Of a stretch of 64,000 bases of DNA, positions 26,644-34,509 are shown in pieces; the stretch's first letter is position 1; every line of letters begins with the position of its first letter. The position numbers were made by a program, and so were the translations under genes. Origin of the DNA: Gimesia sp. GTDB lineage: Bacteria; Planctomycetota; Planctomycetia; Planctomycetales; Planctomycetaceae. The notes beneath the pieces were generated by a model. That model searched no databases. It was not told where the DNA came from and saw only the letters and a program-made list of their open reading frames with translations. The stretch lies in assembly GCA_002706765.1 (NCBI GenBank), contig PAJV01000024.1, positions 221,562-285,561 of the forward strand, in the 5' to 3' direction.

Positions 26644-28387
26644 TATTTGTGTTCTCTTTCTGAGAGTCTGTTTCCGAAAGTGCAGCCTGTTTGAGTTGGG
26701 GAAGCGTCTCGAGTTTTTGCCTGGCTTTCCTCACCATATCCTGGGCAACTTCTGCCTGGTCCTGTTCATAGAGTATGATCAATGCTTTCCACACACGAGC
26801 AGCTTCCTCAAATTTCTGCTCTTTAACGAGGTTGTCCGCATTGGCCATGGATTGCGTGAGCATGATAAAGCGTTCTGCGGTTCGAGAAGAGTTATTCTGC
26901 AGCTCATTCAGCATTTGCCGGGCGAGATCTCGCATTTCATCCTGCCTGCTGTTGTCGCTGTCATCTGAATTCTGGTTGAGTATGTCAACGAGTGCAGAGA
27001 GTATAATCTCCGCCTGCGCCATATTGCCTGTTTCCAGATAATGTTGTGCCAGCAGCATAAACCTCTGGGCTTCATTTTGCGGGCCGGTACGTGATCTGCG
27101 TTTTGCGGTCATGCCTGCCCGGGAACGGATTTCGTAGACTTTAATTCTTTCCAGAAGTGGCTGGACCTCAGTTTCCCATTGCTCCGGATCCGACTCCAGG
27201 AGTGGTAACAGAAATTTATCTCGTGCCGTATACCATTCCGGGCTTTCGGGCTGCTGTAATATTTGACGCCCCTGTGTGAACATCTCCTGGGGAGTGAGTT
27301 CACGCTCCTGAAACCAGAAATAACCGCCGGCAATCAGGAGTACCAGAATCCCCAGCAGCACGTAGGTATTGTCTAAGAGCTGGCTCAGTTTTGAACCAGT
27401 GCTCTCTGATTCCAGCTGCGCCCGCATCAGGCCCTGCATTAAAGTGCCTGCCCCGGCTTCAGGCTCTGCTCCCGAATGTACCATGGTCGGAGTCACAGAG
27501 GCATCGCCCGTTCCTGAGAGTGCATAGGTGTCTTCAGAAGTCGACATCTCATATTTGTTGATCACATCCTGCAGGCGGCGGGAGAGAACGTAGGCATCCG
27601 AATATCGTTTCTGGGGCTCTTTTTCGAGCAGCTTACAGACAATTTCTTCCAGCCAGATGGGGAGATCATCTACGTATCTGCCGGGTTTATCAAACTGGCC
27701 GTACTTCTGTTTCTGAATGATGGCCAGCATGGTTTTCCCACTGAAGGGAGGTCTGCCGGTGAGCATGACATACATCACCGCACCCAGGGAATACAGATCG
27801 CTTTGCCTGGTAACACGTTTGCCTTCTGCCTGTTCCGGTGACATGTACTCAGCGGTGCCGATAATCCCTCCGGTCACGGTCAGCTTTTCCGTCGCGAACA
27901 ATTGTGCGACGCCGAAGTCAGCCAGCTTGACAGTATCATCGTCTTTGAGAATCAGGTTGGAAGGTTTGAGGTCCCGGTGAATGATGCCGGCGTCATGCGA
28001 GGCTTTGAGCGCGGAACAGATCTGAATTGAGATGTTGACGACGGTTTTCCAGTCGATGCGTTTTTCGCGTCGGAGTCGATTGGTTAAAGTTTCGCCATCA
28101 ATATACTCCATGACATAGTAGTAAATCTCGTTTTCGACGCCGCTGTCATAAAATTCGATGACATACGGATTATGCATTTTTTTTAATGCTTCGATTTCAC
28201 GATGAAAGCGTTCTACAAAGCCGGGCTCGCGTGCCAGTGCGCTGGGGAGAATTTTGATAGCGACCAGTTGATCGGTGTGGATGTTCGTTGCCAGGTATAC
28301 CGAACCCATTCCACCGGCGCCGATTTTTTTTCCGATCAAATATTCGCCTAGCCTGTCCGGGGCGGATTCATGTTCGTGGGTATTCAA
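26636..28387 (-). CDS. Membrane Ser/Thr protein kinase, PknB-like
   Basis: 583 residues. The kinase domain (about 15-275) has [12 protein letters not shown], the VK-equivalent VAIKIL, catalytic [14 protein letters not shown] in LADFGVAQ, and the MSPEQAEG activation segment, so it should be active. A single membrane helix ([18 protein letters not shown], about 343-360) is followed by a ~220-residue helical C-terminal region resembling TPR repeats ([40 protein letters not shown]). The kinase is therefore cytoplasmic with an external helical domain, the usual planctomycete layout. It overlaps apt by 8 bases. Substrate unknown. Confidence 0.93.
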   Translation of the reverse strand: MNTHEHESAPDRLGEYLIGKKIGAGGMGSVYLATNIHTDQLVAIKILPSALAREPGFVERFHREIEALKKMHNPYVIEFYDSGVENEIYYYVMEYIDGETLTNRLRREKRIDWKTVVNISIQICSALKASHDAGIIHRDLKPSNLILKDDDTVKLADFGVAQLFATEKLTVTGGIIGTAEYMSPEQAEGKRVTRQSDLYSLGAVMYVMLTGRPPFSGKTMLAIIQKQKYGQFDKPGRYVDDLPIWLEEIVCKLLEKEPQKRYSDAYVLSRRLQDVINKYEMSTSEDTYALSGTGDASVTPTMVHSGAEPEAGAGTLMQGLMRAQLESESTGSKLSQLLDNTYVLLGILVLLIAGGYFWFQERELTPQEMFTQGRQILQQPESPEWYTARDKFLLPLLESDPEQWETEVQPLLERIKVYEIRSRAGMTAKRRSRTGPQNEAQRFMLLAQHYLETGNMAQAEIILSALVDILNQNSDDSDNSRQDEMRDLARQMLNELQNNSSRTAERFIMLTQSMANADNLVKEQKFEEAARVWKALIILYEQDQAEVAQDMVRKARQKLETLPQLKQAALSETDSQKENTNNE

Positions 28388-28644
28388 AGTCGTTGCTCGA
28401 TATTGAAGTGAACCAGTGGCCGCTGGTTCGAGTCGTTCTGTAAATGAAAAACAAGAGTTACTTGTACAGTGTCTGAAGTGCAGTAGAAGTCTATAATCTC
28501 AGGAAGCATTTTGTAAGGTTAGTGCTTCGTCAAGCTGGAAATTGAGGGTTGGGGGTGTTGATCACCTGCTCCGTTGTCGCGATCTCGTGATATCTATCAA
28601 CCCAAAATTAATAATGACACTCTATTACTTTATTTCTTTCTATT

Positions 28645-29049
28645 ATGGTTGAATCCATGTCTGATGCAAGAACGAAGGCGGTTCTGTTAATTGCCCATGG
28701 CAGTCGACGAGACGAAGCGAATCAGGATCTGGTGAAACTGGCGGCCATGTTGCGCGAACGCTGCCAGTACGCTGTGGTTGAACATGCTTACCTCGAACTG
28801 GCTGAACCTGACATTCCAGCAGGAGCCGCCCGCTGTGTGCAGGCTGGCGCTGAGGAAGTATTGATGCTGCCTTATTTTCTCTCAGCGGGAGTCCATGTTC
28901 AGAACGACCTGGAAGAATTTCGGAATGAATTCAGCCAGGCTTATCCTGAAACCCGGTTTCAGCTCTGTGAACACCTGGGATTGCATCCTCTGATGCTGGA
29001 GATCGTCCTGGATCGATTGCAGGGCGCAGCTGATCAGAGTACCAAATAA
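28645..29049 (+). CDS. CbiX/sirohydrochlorin chelatase-like protein
   Basis: 134 residues, the length of a small CbiX (one chelatase lobe). LIAHGSRRDEANQD holds the conserved catalytic His, and LPYFLSAGVHVQNDLEEF carries the second His of the class II chelatase fold. Such proteins insert Co or Fe into sirohydrochlorin, for cobalamin or siroheme. The second ATG (28657) is an equally good start. No cobalamin or siroheme genes are beside it, so the metal and pathway are open. Confidence 0.88.
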   Translation: MVESMSDARTKAVLLIAHGSRRDEANQDLVKLAAMLRERCQYAVVEHAYLELAEPDIPAGAARCVQAGAEEVLMLPYFLSAGVHVQNDLEEFRNEFSQAYPETRFQLCEHLGLHPLMLEIVLDRLQGAADQSTK

Positions 29050-29079
29050 AACAGGACGCTCCGAAGAACGCCCTGTTTC
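29050..29079 (+). terminator. Candidate terminator after cbiX-like gene
   Basis: AACAGG (29050-29055) pairs with CCTGTT (29072-29077), with a CG pair set inside and TTT following. Stem moderate, U-tract short. It lies directly after the stop codon and just before the 83-bp palindromic repeat. Confidence 0.5.
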
Positions 29080-29104
29080 TCGCAATGAAAAATCAGCTTA
29101 GAGT

Positions 29105-29187
29105 GTGTCCAGTTTTACTGTAGCATCTTCAAGGCCATTTGGGCCGAGTATCATAGATCGAGAGACGCTATGGTTCAATCTGATTCG
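29105..29187 (+). repeat. 83-bp palindromic repeat, copy A
   Basis: One of three 83-base copies. Its outer arms carry GTAGCATCTTC and GAGAGACGCTA, and the centre has GGCCATTTGGGCC, which can form a hairpin. It sits between convergent genes (cbiX-like and DUF1573), 9 bases from the latter's stop. By eye it differs from the copy at 43096 at 12 of 83 positions. Confidence 0.8.
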
Positions 29188-29196
29188 CTCTGGATA

Positions 29197-30210
29197 TTAG
29201 TTGGTTTTCGTTTCAGAAATCTTACCGAAGGCTTTGAAGGTGATTGGTTCACCCCGTCCGGCGATGGTCACGGTGAATTCTTCTGAATAGTCACCTGGTT
29301 TGTTCGGTGGAACAATTGTCAGTGGCAGCACGTGAATGGGCTGGGTTGTTTTAGGCATCCGAATTTTGAATGCTTCGTCGTTGGACTCACATTCAATTTT
29401 ATTGATCTCGAATGGCTTCTTACCACGCAGTACCACGTTGACTGTCTTTTCCTGACCTGGAATCATCATACCCAGTGAAACCACCTGGGGTGTGATGGTG
29501 ATGTCGGATTCCACTTTTGCTTCTACCAGCAGAGGCACAGTGGTGAAATTGACATCGTTGGTTTGCAGCATGACCTGTTCGCGGATTGGTCCCAGTGGTG
29601 TTTCGGGCGCCAGTGTCAGAACCAGGTTGTAGTTAACCCGTCCGCCACCACGGGCTGTTTCAACAGCTTTGACGGTCAGAGAAGGGTCTTTGGATTGAAT
29701 CGCGGTAATCGCCCAGTCATCCCGGCCAGCATACGCGAGTGCGACTGTGGTTTCAGCACCTTTGCCGACTTCCACAGAACCGAAGTTCGCAGAACCGGGA
29801 GTGAAGACCACGTCTGTTCTGATGTAAGCCGTGATCGGAATCCGAACTTCTGCATACTGTGGTGCGTCGATGGTGATAATGACGTTGGAATCTTTACGTC
29901 GTTGAAAACGGGCGGTATCCATTTTGACCTGGATATAGCCTTCTTCGCCGCTCTCCAGGATGTTCTTGGAAGGTTCGGCTGCCGAACAGCCACACGTGGT
30001 GCGGACATTGGAAATGTGCACGGGACTGGGGTAGATATTTTTAATTTTCAGACGGAATTGAGCATCTGACCCGCGGGCAATGACCCCGAAATCGATCTTG
30101 TCTTTGTCGAACATTTTCTCAGCCCATTCCTGACCGAATGAACTTGAGGTACTCAGCATTAACAGACAGGCACTCAAAAAACCAAATCGGAAACTGCTCT
30201 TACTTAACAT
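29197..30210 (-). CDS. Secreted DUF1573 protein
   Basis: 337 residues with an N-terminal signal (LSACLLMLSTSSSFG). It begins with the DUF1573 pattern IDFGVIARGSDAQFRLKIKN and VRTTCGCSAAEPSK, where TTCGC is diagnostic of the family; two further Ig-like repeats follow (SANFGSVEVGKG, QVVSLGMMIPGQ). Such domains occur on exported planctomycete and Bacteroidetes proteins and are probably adhesive or structural. Monocistronic: a gene-free kilobase lies upstream and a palindromic repeat downstream. The upstream DNA shows no strong promoter. Confidence 0.9.
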   Translation of the reverse strand: MLSKSSFRFGFLSACLLMLSTSSSFGQEWAEKMFDKDKIDFGVIARGSDAQFRLKIKNIYPSPVHISNVRTTCGCSAAEPSKNILESGEEGYIQVKMDTARFQRRKDSNVIITIDAPQYAEVRIPITAYIRTDVVFTPGSANFGSVEVGKGAETTVALAYAGRDDWAITAIQSKDPSLTVKAVETARGGGRVNYNLVLTLAPETPLGPIREQVMLQTNDVNFTTVPLLVEAKVESDITITPQVVSLGMMIPGQEKTVNVVLRGKKPFEINKIECESNDEAFKIRMPKTTQPIHVLPLTIVPPNKPGDYSEEFTVTIAGRGEPITFKAFGKISETKTN

Positions 30211-31208
30211 TATTGAATCTCACTTCTGCAAAAAAAGAATTAACTTCGATGTATTAATTAAGTCGAGGCACTGAGATTGGTTGATTAGGCAGGAACGTTT
30301 ACCGACTATCAGCACACCACTTTACATCGTCTAGTGCAGAATCCATTCACAGAGACGTTTCACACTTCTTGTAAAATCGGGCTTTCACAACGGTTACATT
30401 TTTCAAAAGTCTCGAAAATGCAATCATTTATCAAACCTGAATCAGGTTGCCAGCATTATACTGAGTTTATGTGTCCGAGATCAAATTTGATATTCAGAAC
30501 GTCAGATATATTGGCTTGTGTGACAAATACATCAGTCGGCATCGACACTTTGGTCATGGCAATTTAGTTCTCATTAGTTGAAAAGTCAATGTTGTCTGTT
30601 CCCGGTCACTACTGCTATCCCCAGGCGGAGCATACGGTGTAATCCAACCTGTTATCTTCGCTCTGACTGGCTTTATTATGATGTCGCAACCAGTTTCTAT
30701 AACTGGGTTTGGGGGAATACTGCGTCTGCCTGGTTTATTCAGTGTAACAGGTGAAAATTCATTCAAACGGATTGTTTTACCAGCAGTAACCGTCCGATTT
30801 TGACATGCTTGTCCAGGCGGACTGATGCGGATTTCTTTCCGGTTCGACAGGACGCTTCGAGCTGTTCAACTCAATTCCCCCAACTTCGACTTTCTGCGAT
30901 TTCTATCCGGCGCTTTTATGGGGGCGTGATACGCTTTGGCTAAGAGTGTCTTTCCCGTGAAAGCATTCTGGCAAATACACAAAGCTGACAGCCGGGCAAC
31001 TGAGTTTGCCTGGTTGAATGATAAGGAAGACAGGAGTTCTTTCATTATCAGACTGGTTTGATTTTCGTTTTGAAAAACAACTGGTTCGTTTCACACATAA
31101 GAGAGTGCTTTAGATTTCTGAGACAATGTTGATGAGAAATTCACCGGTCGCACAGTTCTGAAGAGAACATGAAGCCGGTCTCATTATTACAGGGAGCAAC
31201 GGGTTAAT
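30211..31208. other. Gene-poor intergenic kilobase
   Basis: About 1 kb between divergent genes with no convincing product. Reading frames of 60-77 codons occur on both strands (for example 30554-30766 minus) but lack a recognisable ribosome site, a family motif or clear codon bias. The DNA near 30220-30270 and 31060-31110 is AT-rich, as expected for promoters of the two flanking genes. TTAATTAA at 30256-30263 is a small palindrome. A non-coding RNA or decayed gene cannot be excluded. Confidence 0.5.
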
Positions 31209-31994
31209 ATGAAAAAGAAATTGACTGCCCGGGCAGGTCTTACCGGAATATTGATTCTGAGTCTGATCTGCCTGGCGATACCAGGCCAGCTGGAAGCTGG
31301 ACATAAATGCGGACATGGTCACTGTAAAGGAGGCGGGCTGTCACTGTTTCATTCAGGAAAGTGTTGCAGTCCCTGGAAGCTGGGCCATAAACATAAATGT
31401 AAACCAGGCTGCGGGGGAGGTTCCTGTGGCAGTGGATCACTTGTCGATCAATACTATCAGGGAGCCGTCTATGGTATGGGAAACAGTTCGCGCGGCGGTT
31501 GCCAGTCGTGCCAGTCTGGAAGTGATATTGCTGATTTTGATGGGCTGCCAGCCGGTGATCTGTCGCCGCAACCAGACTTGCAGATGATGCCAGTGCAGTC
31601 GCCGCCGATGCGTCCCCGGATTCTGCACTACCCGGGAACAATGGGCACCGCTTACATGCGTCCCACCCGGATGATGCCCGCCGATGGTCCGGAAGGTCAT
31701 CCACGGGATGCGGGGCTGGATGTGTATGCACCCGGGGCTACCGATATTCGCGTCGTCGCTTTGAATCGACAGCGGGATGAGATGATCGGATATCGGAGCC
31801 CTGAGAACGAAGATATCTGGGAATTTGTGACGAAGCGTCCCCTGATTCCCGGTATTCAACACGTCTACCAGGTGTATGCGATTTATCCTGAAACGGGTCG
31901 TGTTCCCCAGACGCAACGCGTCAGGCTGATCATGGGACGAATTGTAGAAGTAAGCTATAAGAAGTACGAATCAGGTCAGACGAGACCTCATTGA
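31209..31994 (+). CDS. Secreted Cys/His/Gly-rich protein, function unknown
   Basis: 261 residues. A signal peptide (MKKKLTARAGLTGILILSLICLAIPGQLEA) is followed by a strikingly Cys/His/Gly-rich segment (residues 31-75) with GHKCGHGHCKGGG, GKCC, HKHKCKPGCGGGSCGSG, which looks metal-binding. A CQSCQSG patch follows, then a Met/Pro-rich linker, then a compact C-terminal domain (about 175-255) with VYAPGATDIRVVAL and a Tyr-rich beta pattern. The ribosome site GGGAG is strong. I do not recognise the family; the amino-terminal segment may bind copper, zinc or nickel (inference). Confidence 0.8.
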   Translation: MKKKLTARAGLTGILILSLICLAIPGQLEAGHKCGHGHCKGGGLSLFHSGKCCSPWKLGHKHKCKPGCGGGSCGSGSLVDQYYQGAVYGMGNSSRGGCQSCQSGSDIADFDGLPAGDLSPQPDLQMMPVQSPPMRPRILHYPGTMGTAYMRPTRMMPADGPEGHPRDAGLDVYAPGATDIRVVALNRQRDEMIGYRSPENEDIWEFVTKRPLIPGIQHVYQVYAIYPETGRVPQTQRVRLIMGRIVEVSYKKYESGQTRPH

Positions 31995-32060
31995 GAGTGT
32001 ATTTATTTCTGAGAGAATATTTGGTCCTCTTACTGTGAGGCCCGAATATTCAAGTAAAAC

Positions 32061-32160
32061 CACGCCCTGTTGAGAGCAGGATAGTAGATTGTGTTACTGA
32101 GTCTGGCTGCTGATTAGCCAGATGGTAACGACTCGGCTATCATGTTTTGAGCAGGGCGTG
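32061..32160. repeat. 100-bp nested palindrome upstream of lpxK
   Basis: Four nested pairs are readable: CACGCCCTG (32061-32069) with CAGGGCGTG (32152-32160); GATAG (32080-32084) with CTATC (32137-32141); GTTAC (32093-32097) with GTAAC (32125-32129); TCTGGCT (32102-32108) with AGCCAGA (32116-32122) around a 7-base loop. This gives one long imperfect hairpin in the 228-base gap between the Cys-rich gene and lpxK. It could be a structured leader, a terminator or a mobile palindrome; no U-tract follows. Confidence 0.65.
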
Positions 32161-32222
32161 TTCTTTGTATTGGCACCGCCGACGACTTATTTCACATGAC
32201 ATAGATGCAGGCAGGCTGATTC

Positions 32223-33269
32223 GTGGACGAAGTGGAATATTTGAGGGTCATCTCGGGCCAGCGACAGGACTGGTGCGCCCGTCTGCTTTATCTCCCCGGT
32301 CTGCGGTGCTTGAGTCTCTTATATCGAGTTGGAGTGGGCGTTCGTAATCGGATGTTCGACTGGCGGCTTCGAACTGTCAGAACCGTCGCTGTGCCTGTGG
32401 TCAGTCTCGGAAACCTGACCACGGGAGGTACCGGAAAGACTCCCTTTGTCGCCTGGCTCACCCAGTGGTTTCTAAATCGTGAAACACAGGTTGCACTCCT
32501 GAGCCGCGGATATCGGGCGTTGCCTGGTGAAGTGAATGATGAAAAACTGTTGCTGGATCGACTCTGTCCCGGCGTGCCTCATTATCAGAATCCGGACCGT
32601 TGTGCATCCGCTGAAAAGGCCCTCCATGAAGGGGCACAGGTTCTGATTCTGGATGATGGGTTTCAGCATCGGAAACTGGGACGAACTTTGGATCTGGTGT
32701 TAGTCGATGCGGTTTGTCCCTGGGGACACGGCTATCTTCTTCCGCGGGGACTGCTGCGCGAGCCCCCCGCTTCGCTCCGACGCGCGGACTTCGTCATTCT
32801 GACTCGCGTCGATCAATGCCCTGATGCAGAACTTGCGCAGTTGAACCAGGCGTTGATCAAATTCGTACCCGCGGACCGCATTGCCAGTGCAACGTTTCAA
32901 CCGCAGTCATTGATCAATGTAGCCAATGAGAGGCTCTCCCTGGATTCCGTCAGGGGCAAGCGTGTCTGGGCATTCTGCGCGATTGGAAATCCCGCCGGTT
33001 TTCGACTCACACTGGAACAGGCGGGATTTGATGTGGCGGAGCTGCAGATCTTCGCGGATCATCATCATTATACACATGAGGAGCTTCAGGAAATTGGAAA
33101 CCGGGCCCGGCAGGCGAACGTTGATCTGATTCTCACGACCTGTAAGGATCTGGTTAAAACAAGTGAACCTATGTTTTATGGCGTTCCGGTCTGGGGGCTT
33201 GAAATCGGTGTTGAGATCCGCGACGGCAAAGAGTTGCTGGAGCAGTTATTGCAGGGTCTTGCTCTTTAA
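32223..33269 (+). CDS. lpxK: Tetraacyldisaccharide 4'-kinase
   Basis: 348 residues, normal for LpxK, which adds the 4'-phosphate to lipid A. The P-loop is GNLTTGGTGKTP (about 60-71), followed by LSRGY, NPDRCASAEKALHEG, LILDDGFQHRKLGRTLDLVLVDA and LPRGLLREP, all LpxK-specific. The initiator is GTG at 32223; no ATG precedes the conserved N-terminal segment. Its presence supports an outer membrane with LPS. No other lpx genes are adjacent. Confidence 0.95.
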   Translation: MDEVEYLRVISGQRQDWCARLLYLPGLRCLSLLYRVGVGVRNRMFDWRLRTVRTVAVPVVSLGNLTTGGTGKTPFVAWLTQWFLNRETQVALLSRGYRALPGEVNDEKLLLDRLCPGVPHYQNPDRCASAEKALHEGAQVLILDDGFQHRKLGRTLDLVLVDAVCPWGHGYLLPRGLLREPPASLRRADFVILTRVDQCPDAELAQLNQALIKFVPADRIASATFQPQSLINVANERLSLDSVRGKRVWAFCAIGNPAGFRLTLEQAGFDVAELQIFADHHHYTHEELQEIGNRARQANVDLILTTCKDLVKTSEPMFYGVPVWGLEIGVEIRDGKELLEQLLQGLAL

Positions 33270-33612
33270 ATGTCTTTCGCAGGGTGAGATGTTTTATTCG
33301 GAGCCGATTTCAGAACCGTTTTTTGGGCTCTAATTCCCGGCAGTCACAGCATATTGGCAGCTTTTGATCCTGAAAATTGATGTAATCCTGTTTCATAGAT
33401 ACTTGATTTTGGTAGTTTGTTGTGTCATCCTGAAGAGGTAGATCAAATACACACAGAGCGGGTGTTTTGTAGAGAATACGGATCTCGCTTGACTTGTTAC
33501 CTTCCTACAGTGCGGCTTTCCCGGTTTGAAGCAACAGCGTCAACACGGTTTTCCGTGCTCCTTCCCCACGATGTTCAGTACAATCATATTCAATAGACGA
33601 GGAATTTTAATT
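33270..33612. other. Intergenic region before cupredoxin-like gene
   Basis: 343 bases without a supported gene. The reading frame of the next gene extends back to 33526, but only the ATG at 33613 begins a signal peptide. A small CACGG/CCGTG hairpin sits at 33543-33556. I could not place a convincing promoter. Confidence 0.4.
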
Positions 33613-34383
33613 ATGCGAAAGTTGAATCCTAACCAGATATTTTTAGCGGCTCTTCTGATTTCTGGTTTCTTTTTCCTCTCACCTGCAGCAGTTTCTGCAG
33701 CTGGCTGGGGTTCGGTAACAGGCCGGTTTGTCTATGATGGTGAGGCTCCCAAGCGAACCGTACAGCGTGAAAAAGGCGATCCTGCTGTCAAAGATCCGGC
33801 AGTCTGTGCTGCCTCAGATCATTTGAATAACGATCTGGTCGTCAATCCCGATAACAAGGGAATTGCAAATGTCTTCATGTATATGAGACGCGCCAAAGAA
33901 ATTCATCCTGATTTGAAAGAATCGAAAGAGAAGACCGTCGTGTTCGATCAGAAAGGCTGTACTTTCGAGCCACACGCACTGATTGTACGCACCGATCAGA
34001 AAGTGATCGTCAAGTCAAATGATCCCGTCGCTCACAACACTCATACATTTCCGATCAAAAACCAGGCCGTGAACTTTATTCTGGCTCCCAATGATCGTGA
34101 AGGCAAAGAAGTTGAAAACGTCATTCCCGAAATTCTGCCGATGCAGGTAAAGTGCGATATCCACCCCTGGATGACCGCTTACTGGTTTGTTGTAGATCAT
34201 CCTTATGCCGTTGTCTCTGACGAGGATGGAAAATTTACGATTGAAAATCTGCCCGAAGGAAAAAATGAATTTCGTATCTGGCAGGAAAAAGCGGGTTACC
34301 TGGATCGTAAATTTACTGTGAACATCAAGGCGGGTGAAACAGTGGATCTGGGTGAAGTGAAATTCAAACCAGCCCAGTTTTAA
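33613..34383 (+). CDS. Exported cupredoxin-like protein
   Basis: 256 residues from ATG 33613, preceded by GAGGA and starting a clean signal peptide (FLAALLISGFFFLSPAAVSA). The frame extends 29 codons upstream but without a signal. The middle resembles a cupredoxin: copper-ligand candidates are His in NTHTFP and the Cys-x-x-His pair in VKCDIHPWM, near residues 145-185. The C-terminal ~65 residues (SDEDGKFTIENLPEGKNEFRIW) are a carboxypeptidase-regulatory-like beta sandwich. A Rho-independent terminator follows. Likely a periplasmic electron carrier or copper protein; partners unknown. Confidence 0.85.
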   Translation: MRKLNPNQIFLAALLISGFFFLSPAAVSAAGWGSVTGRFVYDGEAPKRTVQREKGDPAVKDPAVCAASDHLNNDLVVNPDNKGIANVFMYMRRAKEIHPDLKESKEKTVVFDQKGCTFEPHALIVRTDQKVIVKSNDPVAHNTHTFPIKNQAVNFILAPNDREGKEVENVIPEILPMQVKCDIHPWMTAYWFVVDHPYAVVSDEDGKFTIENLPEGKNEFRIWQEKAGYLDRKFTVNIKAGETVDLGEVKFKPAQF

Positions 34384-34422
34384 TGGAAATCAGAACTCTC
34401 TGAATTTGAGAAGTTTCAGATC

Positions 34423-34452
34423 AGGACACGTCTACCCGGGCGTGTCCTTTTT
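34423..34452 (+). terminator. Rho-independent terminator after cupredoxin-like gene
   Basis: AGGACACG (34423-34430) pairs with CGTGTCCT (34441-34448) around a 10-base loop, followed by TTTT. Perfect 8-bp stem, good U-tract; 40 bases after the stop codon. Confidence 0.85.
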
Positions 34453-34509
34453 AATGCCTGTTACCTGTGCCTGTCATTTGTGGTTGTAAAGGGCGAGGAA
34501 TTCAGAACC

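Noticed and set aside
30554-30766. 70-codon minus-strand frame in the gene-free kilobase
   Set aside because: Protein-like in part but no ribosome site or recognisable family; kept only as part of the intergenic description.
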